A stretch of 64,000 nucleotides of DNA from Blattabacterium cuenoti (GTDB lineage: Bacteria; Bacteroidota; Bacteroidia; Flavobacteriales; Blattabacteriaceae): the NCBI RefSeq assembly GCF_014251335.1, contig NZ_CP059186.1, positions 374,289-438,288 on the forward strand, written 5' to 3'. Positions 38,001 to 48,134 of this stretch are shown in pieces. A program made the position numbers and the translations under genes. Under the pieces are notes generated by a model that was not told the DNA's origin, did no database searches, and worked only from the letters and a program-made list of their open reading frames with translations. The first letter of the stretch is position 1. Every line of letters begins with the position of its first letter.

Positions 38001-39551
38001 TTATTTATTAAAATATTTTATAATCATGGAGGTTCCACTCATAATTTTAGGAATAGGTAAATTCATTAATTGTAGAATAGTAGGAGCTATATCAGATAAT
38101 ACTCCTTCTTTTTTTAAAAAAAGATCTTGTTTTTTTATATCTTTATCTAAAAGAATAAAAGGAACTAAAGATGTGGTATGAGCAGTATGAGGAGAGCCAT
38201 CTGGATTGATCATATAATCTGCATTTCCATGATCCCCTACTATAATAACTGTGTATGAGTTTTTTATAGCTTCTTCAGAACAAGATTTTACACATTTATC
38301 AACAAATTCACATGCTTGTATTGTTTCTTTCATTTTACCAGTATGTCCTACCATATCTGGATTCGCAAAATTTAGACAAATAAAATCGGACTGTTTCCTT
38401 TTTAATTCAGGAATTATTTTTTTTAGAATATTCTTTGCACTCATTTCGGGTTTTAAATCATAAGTAGGAACTTTAGGAGATTTGCATAAAATTCTGATTT
38501 CTTTATTAAAGGGTATTTCTCTTCCTCCTGAGAAAAAAAAAGTTACATGTGGATATTTTTCTGTTTCAGCTATGCGGATTTGTTGTTTTCCTTCTTTCTC
38601 TAAAATTTCCCCCAAAGTATCTGATAAATATTCTTTTTTAAAAAGAACATGAATTCCTTTATATTTAGGATTAAAACAAGTCATAGTTATATAATAAAGT
38701 AAATTTAGTTTTTTAACCTCTGAAAAAAGAATACTATTTCCCGTAAGAAGCTCTGTAATTTGTCTAGAACGATCAGGACGAAAATTAAAACAGAAAACAA
38801 CATCTCCATCCTTTATTTTTGATATAGGTACTTCTTTTTCATCGACAATTATTAAAGGAGATAAGAACTCATCTGTTACTCCTTTATGATAGAGTTCTTC
38901 TATAGACAAAATGATATTTTTAGTATAGGTTCCTTTTGAATAAACCATTGCATCATATGCTTTTTTAGTTCTATCCCATTTATGATCACGATCCATTGAA
39001 TAATATCTACCAATAACAGAAGATAATTTTCCAACATATTGTTCAGTGATATTCAAAAGTTTTTTTATATAAAAAATACTCCTCTTTGGAGGAGAGTCCC
39101 TACCATCTGTAAAAACATGTATAAAAACATCCTTTATTTTTTTTTTATGAGCTATTTTAAGTAAATAAAAAAGATGATTCATATGTGAATGTACTCCTCC
39201 ATCAGATAATAATCCAATAAAATGAATTCTTTTTTTAGAAATAGATATTTCATTAAAAAAAACATTGATTTTTTTTATCAAAAAATTGTTTTTTATAGAG
39301 GAATTAATTGTCTCTAAACTTTGAGTAACCTTACGTCCAGATCCTAAATTAATATGGCCCACTTCAGAATTTCCCATTTGTCCTTTTGGTAATCCAACAT
39401 CACATCCTGATGCTTTTAATTTACTATAAGGATGATTTTTATAACAATAATCAATAAATGGAGTAAAAGCTTGTTCTATAGCAGAAGAATAATAATTTTG
39501 GGAAGAAGAAAGCCCCCAACCATCCAAAATGATTAATATCAATTTTTTCAT
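38001..39551 (-). CDS. gpmI: Phosphoglycerate mutase, cofactor-independent
   Basis: Interconverts 3- and 2-phosphoglycerate using two Mn ions, immediately preceding eno in the pathway. 516 residues. Starts LILIILDGWGLS with a metal-binding Asp; the phosphoserine nucleophile lies in QMGNSEVGHINLGSGR near 60; VFTDGRDSPP and the late metal ligands in NPDMVGHTGKM and DHGNADYM are present. Lies 14 bp after tsf and 7 bp before map. Confidence 0.95.
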   Translation of the reverse strand: MKKLILIILDGWGLSSSQNYYSSAIEQAFTPFIDYCYKNHPYSKLKASGCDVGLPKGQMGNSEVGHINLGSGRKVTQSLETINSSIKNNFLIKKINVFFNEISISKKRIHFIGLLSDGGVHSHMNHLFYLLKIAHKKKIKDVFIHVFTDGRDSPPKRSIFYIKKLLNITEQYVGKLSSVIGRYYSMDRDHKWDRTKKAYDAMVYSKGTYTKNIILSIEELYHKGVTDEFLSPLIIVDEKEVPISKIKDGDVVFCFNFRPDRSRQITELLTGNSILFSEVKKLNLLYYITMTCFNPKYKGIHVLFKKEYLSDTLGEILEKEGKQQIRIAETEKYPHVTFFFSGGREIPFNKEIRILCKSPKVPTYDLKPEMSAKNILKKIIPELKRKQSDFICLNFANPDMVGHTGKMKETIQACEFVDKCVKSCSEEAIKNSYTVIIVGDHGNADYMINPDGSPHTAHTTSLVPFILLDKDIKKQDLFLKKEGVLSDIAPTILQLMNLPIPKIMSGTSMIIKYFNK

Positions 39552-39565
39552 TGAATTTTATAGTA

Positions 39566-40387
39566 TTAAATACTTACTCTTTTAAAAATATTTATTTTTA
39601 GATTTTGATTATGTTGATTTAAATATTCTTGAACAGTTATTTTACTGTTTTTTATAAATTTTTGATTAAGGAGAGTGTTTTCTTCTACAAATTTATTGAT
39701 TCGACCTTGAAGTATTTTTTCTTTTATAGAATCAGATTTATTTCTATTTTTTTTTTGAACTTGCTCTTTAATAATTTCAGTTTCTTCATTCATTAATGAA
39801 TTGGGTATTTCTTTTTTACTAATTGCTATAGGATTCATCGCAGCTATATGCATTGCTATATCCTTCGCTACATATATATTTATTTTAGTAGAAAAACCAA
39901 CTAATACTCCGATTTTATTTGTATTGTGAGTATAATTCATAATAAATGGAGAATTTATTTTTTCAAAAATTTTTAATTCTAATTTTTCCCCTACAACTCC
40001 CATCTTATTTACAATCATTTCCTGTATATTTCCGTGTTCATTATATGAATTACATAAAAAATCGTTTTTATTATCAAATAAAAACGATTTTTTTGCAAGC
40101 GCAGATAAAAAATCCAAGAATTCGGAACTTTTGGATAAAAAATCAGTTTCACAACTAATTCCTATAATTGTTCCGATACAATAATTTAAATTAACAGAAG
40201 CAATAATCGCCCCTTCTTTCATTTTATATGAAGAACGATTCATTGCTACTTTTTCTCCTTTTTTTCTTAAAAAAAGGATAGCTTTATCAATTTCTCCATG
40301 AGAAAGGATTAACGCTTTTTTACAATCCATTATTCCAATCCCTGTTATTTTTCTAAGTTCATTAATTTTTTGTACAGAAATTTTCAT
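39566..40387 (-). CDS. tsf: Elongation factor Ts
   Basis: 273 residues, nucleotide exchange factor for EF-Tu. Signature LRKITGIGIMDCKKALILSH near the N-terminus and ISCETDFLSKSSEF in the core, then the IAAMNPIAI segment. The start codon overlaps the rpsB stop by 4 bp. The tail is lysine-rich and divergent. Confidence 0.94.
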   Translation of the reverse strand: MKISVQKINELRKITGIGIMDCKKALILSHGEIDKAILFLRKKGEKVAMNRSSYKMKEGAIIASVNLNYCIGTIIGISCETDFLSKSSEFLDFLSALAKKSFLFDNKNDFLCNSYNEHGNIQEMIVNKMGVVGEKLELKIFEKINSPFIMNYTHNTNKIGVLVGFSTKINIYVAKDIAMHIAAMNPIAISKKEIPNSLMNEETEIIKEQVQKKNRNKSDSIKEKILQGRINKFVEENTLLNQKFIKNSKITVQEYLNQHNQNLKINIFKRVSI

Positions 40388-41109
40388 AATTTTTTATTTA
40401 TAAAATTCTTCTCTTCACGTTCACTTCTATTAATAGAAATTCCATGTTGAATTGCCTCTGATACAAATTTCAAAATAATATCTATAGATTTAGAAGAGTC
40501 ATCATTAGAAGGAATTGGATATTGAACTTCATTAGGATTTGTATTAGTATCTACCATAGCAAAAACAGGTATTTTTAATTTATTAGCTTCAGTTAGAGCA
40601 ATTTTTTCTTTATTTGGATCCACCAAAAAAATACCACCAGGTATATGATTCATATTTGAAATACTTCCTAAATTTTTATATAATTTTGCGTATAATCGAT
40701 CAATTAATAATCTCTCCTTTTTAGATAAAGTGTCAAAAGTCCCATTTTTTTTCATTTTTTCTATATTATTCATTTTTTTTACAGACTTACGAATTGTTGT
40801 GAAATTTGTAAGCAATCCACCCAACCACCTTTCTGTTATGCAAGGCATATTTATACTTTTCGCATAATAGAAAACTTTTTCTCTAGCTTGAGCTTTGGTC
40901 CCCACTAACAATATTTTTTTTCCATTTTTTGCAATTTTTTTTAACCCATCACAAGCTTCCTCTAATTTTAAAATTGTTTTTGATAAATCTATGATATGAA
41001 TCCCTCCTTTTTTCATAAAAATGAAAGGCCGCATATTAGGATTCCATTTTCGTGCAATATGCCCAAAATGAACACCAGCTTTCAATAAATCCTGAGTATT
41101 TATTTTCAT
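40384..41109 (-). CDS. rpsB: 30S ribosomal protein S2
   Basis: 241 residues from the ATG at 41107-41109 (MKINTQDLLKAGVHFGHIAR), the canonical start; the frame is open to 41181 but that part overlaps rpsI. Conserved RKWNPNMRPFIFMKKGGIHI, TERWLGGLLTNFTTI and VPVFAMVDTNTNP-type segments (here IPVFAMVDTNTNPNEVQYPI). Confidence 0.95.
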   Translation of the reverse strand: MKINTQDLLKAGVHFGHIARKWNPNMRPFIFMKKGGIHIIDLSKTILKLEEACDGLKKIAKNGKKILLVGTKAQAREKVFYYAKSINMPCITERWLGGLLTNFTTIRKSVKKMNNIEKMKKNGTFDTLSKKERLLIDRLYAKLYKNLGSISNMNHIPGGIFLVDPNKEKIALTEANKLKIPVFAMVDTNTNPNEVQYPIPSNDDSSKSIDIILKFVSEAIQHGISINRSEREEKNFINKKL

Positions 41110-41134
41110 TATGTCTTTATAATTTAATTTTCTT

Positions 41135-41512
41135 CTAACGTTTTGAAAATTGGTACTTTTTTCTAGCTTTTTTTTGACCAAATTTTTTCCTTTCTACTTC
41201 TCTAGAATCACGTGTCAATAATCCTTCATATTTTAGTTTACTTCGATTTTTTATATCAAATTGACAAAGAGCACGAGATATTGCGAGCCGAATCGCTTCT
41301 GCTTGTCCGTTAAATCCACCTCCAAAAACTTTCACATCGATATCAAACTGACTCAGTTGTTTGATTATCTCAATAGGGTATAGTATTTTTTTATGAAGAT
41401 ATTTTGGAAAATATTGATTTAATTTCTTAGAATTAACAGTTATTAATCCGTTTCCTATTTTTAAATAGATACGTGCAAGAGATCTTTTTCTTCTTCCTAT
41501 AGTATGTATCAT
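41135..41512 (-). CDS. rpsI: 30S ribosomal protein S9
   Basis: 125 residues. Starts MIHTIGRRKRSLARIYLK; KVFGGGFNGQAEAIRLAISRAL; C-terminal basic tail RKKFGQKKARKKYQFSKR that reaches the P-site tRNA. Bacteroidota order rplM-rpsI-rpsB-tsf. Confidence 0.96.
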   Translation of the reverse strand: MIHTIGRRKRSLARIYLKIGNGLITVNSKKLNQYFPKYLHKKILYPIEIIKQLSQFDIDVKVFGGGFNGQAEAIRLAISRALCQFDIKNRSKLKYEGLLTRDSREVERKKFGQKKARKKYQFSKR

Positions 41513-41520
41513 AGTTATCT

Positions 41521-41967
41521 TTATTTCAATAAAATAGGTTTTTGAGCTTTATGTTTATGTTCAGATTTTGGATAAACATATAAATTTTTCAATATCAATC
41601 GGCCTAAACGGTTTTTAGGCAACATTCCTTTAACTGATTTATATATTATATTTCTCGAATCTTTATTTAATAAATTTTGAATGGGAATCATTTTTCTACC
41701 ACCTGGATATCCGGTATGATAAATATATTTTTTATCCTTCCATTTTTTTCCAGTAAGTTTAATTTTATTAGAATTAATAACGATAACATGATCTCCACAA
41801 TTTATATGAGAAGAAAAAAAAGGTTTATGTTTTCCCATTATAATACAAGCAATTTTTGTAGATAATCTTCCTAAGATTTGATTGGTTGCATCTATTATGA
41901 TCCAAGATTTTAATTTTATTATGGAACTTTCTTTAGCAGAAATTGTCTTGAAACTCAAAAAATCCAT
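41521..41967 (-). CDS. rplM: 50S ribosomal protein L13
   Basis: 148 residues. SWIIIDATNQILGRLSTKIA, KHKPFFSSHINCGDHVIVIN and GMLPKNRLGRLILKNLYVYP match the family. First gene of the rplM-rpsI-rpsB-tsf-gpmI-map run; divergent from dnaK with a 212-bp spacer. Confidence 0.96.
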   Translation of the reverse strand: MDFLSFKTISAKESSIIKLKSWIIIDATNQILGRLSTKIACIIMGKHKPFFSSHINCGDHVIVINSNKIKLTGKKWKDKKYIYHTGYPGGRKMIPIQNLLNKDSRNIIYKSVKGMLPKNRLGRLILKNLYVYPKSEHKHKAQKPILLK

Positions 41968-42030
41968 ATTATTTTATTTTATTTCATCAATATAAGAAAT
42001 TTTAAAAATTTTAATGTTAAATGTTGATAA

Positions 42031-42045
42031 ATGACTTTTTGTCAT
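42031..42045. promoter_or_regulatory. Dyad upstream of dnaK, possible activator site
   Basis: ATGAC, five T, GTCAT: a perfect 5+5 dyad with a 5-base spacer, about 75 bp upstream of the sigma-54-like -24 box. A further GTCAT half site occurs at 42076-42080. The placement fits an enhancer for a sigma-54 activator; it might instead be a hairpin related to rplM or dnaK. Confidence 0.3.
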
Positions 42046-42121
42046 AAAAATTTTTTTTCATAAAACCTTTTTATTGTCATACCCTCTATTCCCTTTATTT
42101 ATTAAAGTTTTATTTTCATTA

Positions 42122-42137
42122 TGGCATAATGATTGGA
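42122..42137 (+). promoter_or_regulatory. Sigma-54-like promoter for dnaK
   Basis: TGGCAT, five bases, TTGGA. Compared with the -24/-12 consensus TGGCAY-N5-TTGCW, only one conserved base differs (G for C at the -12 GC). A start site about 10-12 bp downstream would give a leader of roughly 30 bases to the dnaK ATG at 42180. No standard TAnnTTTG element was found in this spacer. Confidence 0.4.
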
Positions 42138-42179
42138 GTGCTATTGAATGAAATTAACATATGAAAAAACGTAATAAAA

Positions 42180-44087
42180 ATGAGTAAAATTATAGGTATA
42201 GATTTAGGTACAACAAATTCTTGTGTTTCCGTTATGGAAATCAATGATCCTGTTGTTATCCCTAATTCAGAAGGAAAAAGAACTACTCCATCTATAGTCG
42301 CTTTTGTAGAAGGAGGAGAAAGAAAAATAGGAGATCCCGCTAAAAGACAAGCGGTAACTAATCCGCAAAAAACTATTTTTTCAATCAAAAGATTTATGGG
42401 AAGAATGTACTCAGAAGTCACTGAGGAACTTAAACATATACCTTATAAAATAATAAAAGGAGGGAACAATACTCCTCGTGTTGATATAGAAAAAAGATTA
42501 TATGCTCCACAGGAAATATCTGCAATGATTTTACAAAAAATGAAAAAAACAGCTGAAGATTATCTAGGAGAAGAAGTTAACAGAGCCGTAATTACGGTAC
42601 CTGCTTATTTTAACGATGCACAAAGACAAGCAACTAAAGAAGCTGGAGAAATAGCAGGATTAAAAGTAGAAAGAATTATAAATGAGCCTACTGCTGCTGC
42701 TTTGGCTTATGGTTTAGACAAAAGCAATCAAAATAAAAAAATTGTTGTATATGATTTAGGAGGTGGCACTTTTGATGTTTCTATCCTAGAATTAGGAGAT
42801 GGAGTTTTTGAAGTTTTATCTACTAATGGGGATACTCATTTAGGTGGAGATGATTTTGATCAAGTTATCATTAATTATTTAGCAAATGAATTCAAATCAA
42901 AAGAAGGATTAGATCTAAGAAAGGATCCTATGGCTTTACAACGTCTGAAAGAAGCATCTGAAAAAGCTAAAATTGAGTTATCTTCTTCAAATCAAACCGA
43001 AATAAATCTTCCGTATATTACGGCAACAGAATCAGGACCTAAACATTTAGTTTTAACCTTAATTCGTTCAAAATTTGAACAATTATCAGAAAAATTAATA
43101 CAAAGGTCCATTGACCCTTGTTCTAAAGCATTGAAAGATGCAAATTTAACAACTAAAGATATAGATGAAGTAATTTTAGTAGGAGGATCTACTCGTATGC
43201 CAAAAGTACAAGAAGAAGTGGAAAAATTTTTTGATAAAAAACCTTCTAAAGGAGTGAATCCAGATGAAGTTGTAGCTGTTGGAGCTGCTATACAAGGGGG
43301 AGTATTAACAGGAGATGTACAAAATGTGTTATTATTAGATGTTACTCCTTTATCTTTAGGAATTGAAACTTTAGGAGGAGTATTTACTAAACTTATTGAA
43401 TCTAACACGACAATACCTACTAAAAAATCAGAAATTTTTTCTACCGCATCTGATAATCAATCGGCAGTAACTATACGTGTAGGACAAGGAGAAAGATCTA
43501 TGTTTAATGATAATAAAGAAATAGGTCGGTTTGACTTAGTAGATATACCACCAGCACCTAGAGGTACTCCTCAAATTGAAGTAACTTTTGATATAGATGC
43601 TAATGGTATTCTGAATGTTTCAGCAAAAAATAAAGGAACAGGAAAAGAACAATCTATACGTATTGAAACTTCTTCAGGTTTGAATCAAGAAGAAATAGAA
43701 AAAATGAAAAAAGAGGCAAAAGAAAATGCTCAAAAAGATGAAAAAATAAAAAAAGAAATTGAAAAATTAAATACAGCAGATAATCAGATTTTCCAATCTG
43801 AAAAACAATTGAAAGATTATGAAAATAAATTGTCTGAAAATAATAAAAAAAATATAAAAGATTCTTTAGAAAAGTTAAAAAATGCTCATTCTAAAAAAGA
43901 TTTCATTTCTATTGATAATTATATGAAAAAATTAAACGAAGCTTGGAACAATGCTTCTCAAGAAATTTATAGCACAGAGAATACAAATAAAAATAATCAA
44001 TCAAACAAAAAAGAGAATGAAAATGAAGAAAAAAGTAGCAAAGGTAATGAAAATGTACAAGATGTAGATTATGAAGAAGTAAAATAA
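42180..44087 (+). CDS. dnaK: Molecular chaperone DnaK (Hsp70)
   Basis: 635 residues. ATPase domain with [37 protein letters not shown] and [19 protein letters not shown]; substrate domain with [18 protein letters not shown]; helical lid rich in Lys/Glu/Asn; conserved C-terminal end QDVDYEEVK. dnaJ and grpE are not adjacent. Monocistronic, convergent with psd. The upstream region contains a sigma-54-like site and a dyad rather than CIRCE. Confidence 0.97.
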   Translation: MSKIIGIDLGTTNSCVSVMEINDPVVIPNSEGKRTTPSIVAFVEGGERKIGDPAKRQAVTNPQKTIFSIKRFMGRMYSEVTEELKHIPYKIIKGGNNTPRVDIEKRLYAPQEISAMILQKMKKTAEDYLGEEVNRAVITVPAYFNDAQRQATKEAGEIAGLKVERIINEPTAAALAYGLDKSNQNKKIVVYDLGGGTFDVSILELGDGVFEVLSTNGDTHLGGDDFDQVIINYLANEFKSKEGLDLRKDPMALQRLKEASEKAKIELSSSNQTEINLPYITATESGPKHLVLTLIRSKFEQLSEKLIQRSIDPCSKALKDANLTTKDIDEVILVGGSTRMPKVQEEVEKFFDKKPSKGVNPDEVVAVGAAIQGGVLTGDVQNVLLLDVTPLSLGIETLGGVFTKLIESNTTIPTKKSEIFSTASDNQSAVTIRVGQGERSMFNDNKEIGRFDLVDIPPAPRGTPQIEVTFDIDANGILNVSAKNKGTGKEQSIRIETSSGLNQEEIEKMKKEAKENAQKDEKIKKEIEKLNTADNQIFQSEKQLKDYENKLSENNKKNIKDSLEKLKNAHSKKDFISIDNYMKKLNEAWNNASQEIYSTENTNKNNQSNKKENENEEKSSKGNENVQDVDYEEVK

Positions 44088-44113
44088 AAATTGAGAAAGG
44101 GAGTATATTATGA

Positions 44114-44794
44114 TTATGATGGAACAGTAGAAATTATAGTTTCTCCTCCAGTAACTTTTTCTCCCTTTTTCACTAAAATTATAGAGTTTAATGGTAAAAA
44201 AATATCAACTCTGGATCCAAATTTAATAAATCCAAGTTCATCTCCTTTTTTTACGATGGTATTTTTTTTTGCATAAAGAACAATGCGTCTAGCTAAAAAA
44301 CCAGCTATTTGTCGAAATAATATTTTATTTCCTTTACTAGTTTTCACAACTGTTGTTGTGTGTTCATTATATGATGAAGCTTTAGGAAGCCAAGCTATTA
44401 TATATTTTCCAGGATGGTATTTTACATAAACAATTTTTCCAGAAACAGGAAACCTGTTAACATGTACATTGAAAGGAGACATAAAAATAGAAATACACAT
44501 ACAATTTTTTTTTAAAAATTCATTTTCGAAAATTTTTTGTATATTCAAAATTTTTCCATCAGCAGGAGAAACAATTATTTCTTGATTATAATTTTTTTCA
44601 TGAATTTTATATAAAAAATTTCTTTTCGGATTTCTAAAAAAGAAAATCAGAAAAAGATAAAAAAAAATAAAAAAAATTGATAAAAAAATACAAATCAATC
44701 TAGATAATAAAAAGTAAGAAAAGATTACTAATAATAATATTATTACTAATGTATATCCTAAAAATATAATTCCTTCTTTATGAATAGAAATCAT
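44114..44794 (-). CDS. psd: Phosphatidylserine decarboxylase, short self-cleaving type
   Basis: Makes phosphatidylethanolamine from phosphatidylserine. 226 residues with N-terminal membrane helices (about 6-50), VSPADGKILNIQK, and SIFMSPFNVHVNRFPVSG. The self-cleavage site is in LGFIKFGSRVDIFLP, where the Gly-Ser bond would be cut to create the pyruvoyl group. This is the short proenzyme class typical of Bacteroidota. It lies 59 bp after cdsA on the same strand. Confidence 0.9.
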   Translation of the reverse strand: MISIHKEGIIFLGYTLVIILLLVIFSYFLLSRLICIFLSIFFIFFYLFLIFFFRNPKRNFLYKIHEKNYNQEIIVSPADGKILNIQKIFENEFLKKNCMCISIFMSPFNVHVNRFPVSGKIVYVKYHPGKYIIAWLPKASSYNEHTTTVVKTSKGNKILFRQIAGFLARRIVLYAKKNTIVKKGDELGFIKFGSRVDIFLPLNSIILVKKGEKVTGGETIISTVPS

Positions 44795-44853
44795 GATTGA
44801 AAAATTTTATTTATACATAAATCATGAATGTTTTCGTAATTTTATTTCTAAAA

Positions 44854-45678
44854 TTAGAAAATATAAACGAGACTAGTTACCACAGTAGCTATAATAGGGA
44901 TAACAAAAATAAAACTATCTAATCTATCTAAAAAACCACCATGTCCAGGAAACCAAATCCCTGAATTTTTTACCCTAAAAGATCTTTTAATGGTTGACTC
45001 CACAAGATCTCCAATAGTAGAAAAAATAGGAACAGTAAAAGACAAAATAAACCAATATTTATTTCCCCATATTTTATATAAAAAAAATCCTAGTATTATA
45101 CAAAAAAAGAAACCACCAATGACTCCTTCTATTGATTTTTTAGGAGAAATAGATATAGCTATTTTTCTTTTTCCCCATTTTTTTCCTATTAAATAAGATA
45201 GAGAATCATTTGTCCATATTAAAATAAATACACCTAAAATTAATTGTTTACCATTATTAATAATCGCATATATGTAAGATGCTAAATAAAATGGCATAAT
45301 AATATACACCAATCCAAAAATCATATAACTGGCTTCTACTATTTTTTCTTTATGAGAATTTTTTTTGGAAAATAATTGAATTACAAGAAAAATTATAGAA
45401 TAAGGAATAAAACAAATCACATATGGAATTAATCCTTTTTCTTTTTCTATAAAAAAATCTATAAAAATAGAAAATAAAAAAAATAAAGAAGTAACTTTAA
45501 TTAAAGTAATGTTTGTTTTTAATATTAGTAAAAATTCAAATAAACAAAGAAAAGATAAAATCATCATTACTATTCTAAAAGTTTTTTCTCCTTTTTCTAT
45601 AGAAAAAATAATTGAAATAACATAAATCAAACCAGTAAAAAACCTTATCAGAAAATTTAAGTTTTTCTTTTTTTTCAT
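44854..45678 (-). CDS. cdsA: Phosphatidate cytidylyltransferase
   Basis: Makes CDP-diacylglycerol from phosphatidate and CTP in the inner membrane. 274 residues, about eight helices. The C-terminal signature is clear: SPKKSIEGVIGG, then STIGDLVESTIKRSFRVKNS, and PGHGGFLDRLDSF with the metal-binding Asp residues. Between ftsH and psd, a lipid-synthesis pair. Confidence 0.92.
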   Translation of the reverse strand: MKKKKNLNFLIRFFTGLIYVISIIFSIEKGEKTFRIVMMILSFLCLFEFLLILKTNITLIKVTSLFFLFSIFIDFFIEKEKGLIPYVICFIPYSIIFLVIQLFSKKNSHKEKIVEASYMIFGLVYIIMPFYLASYIYAIINNGKQLILGVFILIWTNDSLSYLIGKKWGKRKIAISISPKKSIEGVIGGFFFCIILGFFLYKIWGNKYWFILSFTVPIFSTIGDLVESTIKRSFRVKNSGIWFPGHGGFLDRLDSFIFVIPIIATVVTSLVYIF

Positions 45679-45694
45679 TGTCTTTTCAATTCAA

Positions 45695-47653
45695 TCAAGA
45701 AGAAGAAATGTTGCTAACAGAACTCAACATATCACCGATTTCATCAGGATAAGGCCTTTCTCCAAATATTTTTTTTAAATCCTCTCTAAAAATAACTTCT
45801 TTTTCCAATAATTTGTTAGCCAATATAGATAATTTTTTCTCATTGTTTTTCAATATATTTTTAGCCCTTTGATATTGTTCTGTTATAATCTTAGATATTT
45901 CTTCATCTATAATTTGAGCAGTTTTTTCACTATAAGGCTTTGAAAAAGAAAACTCATTTTGTCCTGTGGAATCATAATAAGAAATATTTCCAATTTTTTC
46001 ATTTAATCCAAAAATAGCTACCATAGATTGAGCTTGTTTTGTCACTCTTTCTAAATCGTTTAAAGCTCCAGTAGAGATACTACTGAAAATAATTTCTTCT
46101 GCCGATCTTCCTGCTAACAATGCACATATCTCATCTTTCATTTGTTCTGGAGTAGTTAGTTGTCTTTCTTCAGGAAGATACCATGCTGACCCTAAAGATC
46201 TTCCTCTTGGAACTATGGTTACCTTTACTAAAGGGGCAGCATGTTCTAACAACCAACTTATTGTAGCATGTCCCGCTTCATGATAAGCGATCCGTTTTTT
46301 TTCATTTGGTTTTATTATTTTATTCTTTTTTTCTAAACCTCCAATAATACGGTCTATTGCATCAAGAAAATCTTGATTTTCTATTTGATTTCTATCTTTT
46401 CTTGCTGCAATAAGAGCTGATTCATTACAAACATTAGCTATATCTGCTCCACTAAACCCTGGAGTTTGTCTTGCTAAAAAATCTATATCTACGTTATCAG
46501 ATAATACTAATCTTTTAAGATGTACACGAAATATTTCTTTTCTTTCATTTAATTCAGGTGGATCTACTAGTATAGTACGGTCAAAACGACCAGGACGAAG
46601 TAAAGCTTTATCCAAAATATCGGATCTATTAGTAGCTGCTAATACTATTACATTAGTATGAGTACCAAATCCATCCATTTCTGTTAAAAGTTGGTTTAAA
46701 GTATTTTCTCTTTCATCATTTGATCCAGCTATATTACTTTTTCCACGAGCTCTTCCTATTGCATCTATTTCATCAATGAATATTATACATGGAGATTTTT
46801 CCTTAGCTTTTTCAAATAAATCTCTCACTCTGGAAGCCCCTACTCCTACAAACATTTCCACAAAATCTGATCCTGATAAAGAAAAAAATGGAACTTTTGC
46901 TTCCCCAGCTACAGCTTTTGCTAATAAAGTTTTTCCTGTTCCTGGTGGCCCAATCAACAAAGCTCCTTTAGGGATTTTTCCTCCAAGTTTAGTATATTTT
47001 TGAGGGCTTTTTAGAAATTCTACAATTTCTTGAACTTCTTCTTTAGCTCCTTCTAAACCGGCAACATCTTTAAATGTTATTTTTACATTGTCATTTTCAT
47101 CAAATAACTTAGCTCTAGATTTACCTATATTAAATATTTGACCTCCAGGGCCTCCACTAGTAGACCCTATCCTCCTAAACAAGAAAATCCAAAAAATAAT
47201 TAATAATATAAAAAATATACCATAATCAAAGAAAAATTTAGTTATAGTATATTCTTGCTGATTTTTAAAATCAATAATAGTATTTAAATTATATTTTTTT
47301 TTATATTCCTCAAATTTTTTTTGAAAAAATTGTAAATCCCCTATTTCAAACTCATATTGTAATGGTTGTGTTATAAATCTTTTATCATTTTCATTATTTT
47401 TAATAATGTTTCGAGTAGGATTATTATTAAATGGTAAAAATTCTTTCTTTAAATAAACATATACTATTTCTCTATGTTTTACTATAATTTTTTGGATTTC
47501 TCCTCTAGAAAGAATATCAAAAAAAGTATCCTGATCTATTTTTCTAGGATTAGAAAAAGAAGATTTAAAAAAAAATATACCCAAAAATATAGCAAATATG
47601 ACTGCATATACCCAAAAAAAGTTGTTTTTACTTTTTATTTTTTTGTCTATCAT
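45695..47653 (-). CDS. ftsH: ATP-dependent zinc metalloprotease FtsH
   Basis: 652-residue membrane AAA+ protease. Two membrane segments (about 13-30 and 138-160) flank a periplasmic domain. Walker [19 protein letters not shown] near 236, Walker [19 protein letters not shown], second region of homology [20 protein letters not shown], and the zinc site [17 protein letters not shown] near 456. All catalytic elements are intact. Lies 50 bp after rsfS. Confidence 0.96.
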   Translation of the reverse strand: MIDKKIKSKNNFFWVYAVIFAIFLGIFFFKSSFSNPRKIDQDTFFDILSRGEIQKIIVKHREIVYVYLKKEFLPFNNNPTRNIIKNNENDKRFITQPLQYEFEIGDLQFFQKKFEEYKKKYNLNTIIDFKNQQEYTITKFFFDYGIFFILLIIFWIFLFRRIGSTSGGPGGQIFNIGKSRAKLFDENDNVKITFKDVAGLEGAKEEVQEIVEFLKSPQKYTKLGGKIPKGALLIGPPGTGKTLLAKAVAGEAKVPFFSLSGSDFVEMFVGVGASRVRDLFEKAKEKSPCIIFIDEIDAIGRARGKSNIAGSNDERENTLNQLLTEMDGFGTHTNVIVLAATNRSDILDKALLRPGRFDRTILVDPPELNERKEIFRVHLKRLVLSDNVDIDFLARQTPGFSGADIANVCNESALIAARKDRNQIENQDFLDAIDRIIGGLEKKNKIIKPNEKKRIAYHEAGHATISWLLEHAAPLVKVTIVPRGRSLGSAWYLPEERQLTTPEQMKDEICALLAGRSAEEIIFSSISTGALNDLERVTKQAQSMVAIFGLNEKIGNISYYDSTGQNEFSFSKPYSEKTAQIIDEEISKIITEQYQRAKNILKNNEKKLSILANKLLEKEVIFREDLKKIFGERPYPDEIGDMLSSVSNISSS

Positions 47654-47703
47654 ATCATATAGGTTTCTTCATTACTTAATTTTAAATAAAAACCTTAGTA
47701 ATA

Positions 47704-48024
47704 TTATGAATTATGATTCCAAAGATTTTCTATATCATAATAAAATCTCAATTGTTTTTGAAAAATATGAACAACAATAGAAATATAATCAACTAAAATC
47801 CATTCTCTATTTTTCAGCCCTTCTACATGCCAAGGTTTTTCCTCTAGGTTTTCAATCGTTATCTTTTCTATAGATTGAAAAATAGCATATACTTGATTAT
47901 GAGAGTCTCCATTACAAATAACAAAATAATCACAAATAAAATTTTTATTATTTTTTAAATTTATAATAGATACATCTTTTCCTTTAACCGTTTGAATTCC
48001 TTCTATGATCTTATCTAATAACAA
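47704..48024 (-). CDS. rsfS: Ribosomal silencing factor RsfS
   Basis: 106 residues of the YbeB/Iojap family, which binds L14 and blocks subunit joining. Core: ICDYFVICNGDSHNQVYAIF, KPWHVEGLKNREWILVDYIS and VVHIFQKQLRFYYDIENLW. Divergent from birA and upstream of ftsH, the order usual in Flavobacteria. Confidence 0.9.
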   Translation of the reverse strand: MLLDKIIEGIQTVKGKDVSIINLKNNKNFICDYFVICNGDSHNQVYAIFQSIEKITIENLEEKPWHVEGLKNREWILVDYISIVVHIFQKQLRFYYDIENLWNHNS

Positions 48025-48134
48025 AACAAAAATTATTTATTTAACAAATAAGCAAGTATTTCTTTTATTAAATTTATTTCAAAAAACAAAAATAAGGTTT
48101 TCGCTTTCCTTAAAGAAGTTAAATTTAAAACATT

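Noticed and set aside
40384..41181. 24-residue longer rpsB start at 41181
   Set aside because: It would overlap rpsI by 47 bp; the ATG at 41109 matches the usual S2 N-terminus.
42992..43408. 138-codon minus-strand open frame inside dnaK
   Set aside because: Antisense shadow of a highly conserved gene; composition simply mirrors dnaK codons.
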